Shown: positions 60,758 through 64,000 of the stretch, one piece after another | Position numbering within the stretch: position 1 is the stretch's first letter | Layout: the number at the start of each line of letters is the position of its first letter | Source of the DNA: Apodemus sylvaticus | Lineage: Eukaryota; Chordata; Mammalia; Rodentia; Muridae | Reading direction: 5' to 3' | Assembly (NCBI RefSeq): GCF_947179515.1 | Contig: NC_067474.1 | Location: forward strand, 99,261,253-99,325,252 | DNA length: 64,000 nucleotides | The notes under the pieces: generated by a model | What the model was told of the DNA's origin: nothing | The model's input: the letters and a program-made list of their open reading frames with translations, nothing else | Databases searched by the model: none | Position numbers and translations under genes: made by a program

Positions 60758-61589
60758 GCATTAAAGACCACTAACTTCTCACCTGTGCAGGAATTGGGAT
60801 TTGGAAGTTACTGTTTGGCCTTGCCAAAGGCATGGAGTATGGAGCACAGTTTTGGATGTCCTTGTAAATGGCTCATAGAGAGTACTCAGCTTCAAAAAGA
60901 AATGATTGATATGTCTTCTACCCTAACAAATGAGAAATGTCCGTGACAGAAGGAAGCCCCGTTACAAGCCAGGTTTTCTCATTAGCAAGGAAGCATGGGT
61001 AATTATTCATGGGAACATGCGCAGTGGGAATTCTTGTTAGACCCTTATTTTGACTATTGCTGCTGGCCGTCCTCAGAGACCATGGTACACACACACGGAG
61101 ACACATACATAAATATGGACATAAAAGCTCAGGAGCCTGCACTACATGTGCACAAAGAATACTACTTCTGAACATAGAGGACATTAAGGAGATGTCTGTG
61201 TACACAGTCCAAAGCTCTGAAAGGCGGGAAAGGAGGGTGATAGGCAGTGTTTATTTTTTTTTTTTTTGAATGCATGGTTTTGTGGCTTCTTTCTTTGAAA
61301 AGTAGACCAAAGATAAACTTTCCCAAAAGAGTTTCTCAATAAAAGATGAATAATCTCACACACTGAAAGTGTACTCTCTATGGCCACTATCCTGATGTGG
61401 AGGAAACGCCACCACCTGTGCTGCAAACACAGGCTTTAGGAGGGGAAAGGTACTTAGGAATGTTTTAGTTAGGGTGTGTATCCAACAACCGGTAACAAAG
61501 ACCTCAGACACCCACACCTCTGCTGTGCCCATCTGGGACTCCTTACAGTCCAACCTGAACTTCAGGAAGAGATTCCCAGGGCCATTTTC

Positions 61590-61623
61590 CACCACCCACC
61601 CACCCATCCACCCACCCACCCAT
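61590..61623 (+). repeat. (CCCA)n microsatellite
   Basis: About eight CCCA/CCAC units with one CCAT variant. Confidence 0.93.
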
Positions 61624-62227
61624 GTTCACCCAGCCAGCCAACCACTTAGGCCCAGGGCCCAGGTCCACATGGAGCAGACCCCACACCCTACCTAGCAGAC
61701 ACCTAGAGTTAGTCCCCTTCACTGCAGCGATTAACCCAGAAGCGCATTCCTGTTTTGAGTCCTAGTATACGGGAAGACATCCTGCCCCGTCTGGCAACAT
61801 TCCACGCTGCCTGTTAGGCTCAGGGGTAAACTTGCTACAGACGTCTGTGGCACCGGCATCCCTTCTGTGTTCTTGTCCCTTTCTTCCCAGCACAGAAAGC
61901 CAACAGAATGGCTGGCTGGCTGTACACACCCTCACTGACAGGATGAGGGGGAAGGGAAGGAGCAGTCCTTTTGGTTCTGTGCCTTAGGTCTCCTTTCTTT
62001 TAGTCCCTGAATGGAACTAGAATGCCTCTGACCCAAGCAGCATTCCATCTGTAATTCAGGACTCTAATTGCTCTGAGGAAGAAATAGACAGACAGGAAGG
62101 TGTGCCCAGTGTCTCCCTAGAGAGTAATCAAGAGTAGCAGATCGAAAATGGTCCCTGACTCAGTGGAGCTGAGGGAGGGAGGAAACCACCAAGAACTTTT
62201 AAGGAAACTGTAAGACTTTGGGGAAAG

Positions 62228-62445
62228 GGGCCAGAGAGGTGGCTCCGTGATTGAGAGTACTGACCTCTCTTACAGAGTACTGGGTTTTAGTTCCCAGCAT
62301 CCTCTGCACAGGGGCTCCCATCCACCCATTACTCCAGCTCTGGGGAATCAGCCACCCTCTTCCAACTTCTGCAGATACACTTGGTACACATGCATCTACA
62401 CAAGCAAAACTCTCATACTTATAATAAATATCAAAAACCATTTAG
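62228..62445 (+). mobile_element. B3 SINE, sense
   Basis: ggccagagaggtggctccg, tgattgagagtactgacctc, agttcccagcatcctctgc and ttccaacttctgcagataca, then an A-rich tail with AATAAA-like sequence, follow B3 order. Confidence 0.8.
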
Positions 62446-62839
62446 AAGACACTTGCAAATAATGGGCTGGCCCAGCAATTATTTTTAACTTGTTGAAATG
62501 AGTCAAATAAACAGACTATAGGAAAAGCAACTGAGATGTAAGGAAAGTTATTTAGACACTGAGTTATTCCTGAAATGCAATGGTTTAATGCAAACATGGA
62601 TTGTGGGTAATTTTGGGTGCATAATAAGTAAATAATGCTGCCCATGAACGAGCTTCCCTGCCCCTCTCCATCCAGCTGCACGAAGCACCATCCTGCCATG
62701 CTAACATTTGCGCTCCCTCCACCTCTGCCCAGCTTTTCCTTTAGATCAGGTTTTTAAGTGTTAAAATATTGAAATGCTGACTGTGATACCTCTGTGGACA
62801 ATTAGTCAAGTCTTCTCAGTTTGCAGACTAGTGTGTGCC

Positions 62840-62900
62840 TATGTGTGTATGTATGTATACATGCATGCATGTATATATGTATACATGCATGTATAAATGT
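62840..62900 (+). repeat. (ATGT)/(ATGC)n alternating purine-pyrimidine repeat
   Basis: Mixed TATG, CATG and TATAC units, almost perfectly alternating purine-pyrimidine. Confidence 0.9.
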
Positions 62901-63493
62901 TTCACTGCACTTGACTCTTATTTGTCCCCCACGCTATCCTCTCTATACCCCCTGCCTGGTCACACTGGTCCTCTTCCTACATCCAAATAGGATGAACACC
63001 TACACCCTGTTACTTTGTCCTTTTAATTCCATACAAGCTTTGATCTCCTTGGAAGAGAGGAAGTGATCCCAACTACCGTCACAATCCCCAGAACTGTAGG
63101 TACCAAGCAGATACTTGTCTAACGGAACTGCAGGAAAACCTCAGTTTCTCCACTCTATTAACGATTTGGCATGCACTGTGAGCTTCAAAGTAACTCAAGG
63201 GCTAAGCCATTGGGGTTACAACTGCAAATGTAGCAAGTGCTCCAAATTCAGAGGAAATGTCTTTTCCTCACAGTGGCAACCTATTTCAGCCATATTATAT
63301 GCCATATATAACACATAACAATTTCATAATATGTGTTAAGTTTAATATGCTAGAATTCTAATATATCAAACTATATTGTAACTACATAGAGCCTGTCCAA
63401 TCCATGCTTGGTTAAGAGTCATCAAAAGATCAAGGCTCTTCATTTGTGGGTAAGTGATATAAAATTATTTTTTTAGTGTCTGCTGAAAATCTG

Positions 63494-63570
63494 TTACTTC
63501 AAAAATAATACAAGTAACATGACATCAGGAATTACTTCAAAAATAATACAAAGTAACATGACAGCAGGAA
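63494..63570 (+). repeat. Tandem duplication of a 38/39-bp unit
   Basis: Copies at 63494-63531 and 63532-63570, each starting ttacttcaaaaataatacaa and ending caggaa; they differ by one inserted A and one substitution (catcagg versus cagcagg). Confidence 0.95.
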
Positions 63571-63995
63571 TTAGATTTTAATTGGTAAAAATTTGATTAA
63601 GAATATTGTAGAGGTTTTTTTCCCCCAATATTTGAAGAAAAACTACCTTCATAAATGGATCTGCGAATCAGTGGAAAAGCTAATGGAAAGAAACTTTTCA
63701 ATGAATTAGTACCAATTGTGCCATTGTTTTAGAAGATAGCATAGAGGCAGGAAGAGAAATAGTCCCTTTGTGTTTGTAAAGCATTTTTATTGAACTGAAT
63801 GAAGAATAGTCGCCCTCCCAGAAGTCCAGAGAGTGAAAACGCCCCCTTTCCTTGGGAAAAGCAAGCATAATAAAAATACTATCAGTAAGGCCATGACATG
63901 TGTACAATTCCAGGCACCGTGGAAACACTCATGAGCCCACGAGGAATGTGGAGGGTTGGTTTTGGCTGTACCAATTAGTGTCTTCTTTCTTCTAG

Positions 63996-64000
63996 GCTGC
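63996..64000 (+). CDS. Adamtsl1: Adamtsl1 exon E, first five bases only (cut by window end)
   Basis: The window ends five bases after a strong acceptor: a pyrimidine run, then TAG at 63993-63995, then GCTGC. Two bases (gc) complete the Gly codon opened by the last base of exon D, and TGC encodes Cys. In the ADAMTSL1 family the linker ending NSALLG is followed directly by the first cysteine of the next Ig domain, so both phase and residue are as predicted. Only one full codon is visible, so the call depends on the acceptor, the phase and family knowledge. Confidence 0.8.

Larger units (their letters stand above)
39631..63995 (+). other. Adamtsl1: Adamtsl1 intron of 24.4 kb, phase 1
   Basis: Begins GTGAGT and ends in the pyrimidine tract TCTTCTTTCTTCTAG. 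It holds a TG repeat with antisense B3 (41866-42092), a G-rich heptamer repeat (42329), ancient antisense L1 (43900-44830), MER58-like, URR1-like and MER5-like DNA-transposon fragments, MIRs, a B4 SINE, an antisense L1 3'UTR (53312), two ancient L1M-like 3' ends (53000 and 54580), a short L1 tail (56737), a polypyrimidine tract (59368) and a B3 (62228). I see nothing recognisable in 39631-41860, 42420-43895, 45960-46685, 46855-47140, 47770-49260, 50485-52990, 53645-54570, 54840-56280, 56900-57455, 57480-59365, 59845-60720, 60760-61585, 61630-62220, 62450-62835 and 62905-63490. Confidence 0.85.

Noticed and set aside
63641..63995. A separate exon or gene just upstream of exon E
   Set aside because: Short frames only; no splice pair and no domain signal.

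Overview
The window is mammalian nuclear DNA, from a murid rodent and most likely rat. It carries a rodent ID SINE close to the rat-type consensus, murine B1/B2/B3/B4 SINEs, and several L1 3' ends of the rat-type form. It also has abundant (TG)n, (AGAT)n and other microsatellites. No prokaryotic, plasmid or phage features are present.

The only protein-coding gene I can support is Adamtsl1 (ADAMTS-like 1, punctin-1) on the + strand. Four internal exons lie at 6174-6301, 26597-26725, 36568-36747 and 39496-39630. The last five bases (63996-64000), directly behind a textbook acceptor, are the first bases of a fifth exon. They join into one continuous frame covering the immunoglobulin-like part of the protein, between its thrombospondin-repeat arrays: the second half of one Ig domain, one complete Ig domain split over two exons, an interdomain linker, and the first cysteine of the next Ig domain. 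The four junctions that follow these exons are phase 1.

Everything else is intron (partial >6.1 kb, 20.3 kb, 9.8 kb, 2.7 kb and 24.4 kb). The introns hold layered transposon debris. Ancient L1 ORF2 remnants are interrupted by younger L1 copies, and there are hAT-type DNA transposons (URR1-like and MER58-like), MIR, MER5-like and LTR-like fragments. Low-complexity DNA includes a 271-bp CCA tract, a G-rich heptamer minisatellite and two long polypyrimidine tracts. Clear target-site duplications support an L1 at 5024-5370, an L1 at 20423-21147 (with a candidate 34-bp 3' transduction), an ID element at 32073 and a URR1-like element at 24455.

I searched for an unknown system and did not find one. 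The long open frames away from the exons are either L1 remnants, translations of simple repeats, or random frames without domain signatures. Repeat family names come from recognition by eye and need RepeatMasker to confirm; repeat boundaries are approximate unless a target-site duplication fixes them.
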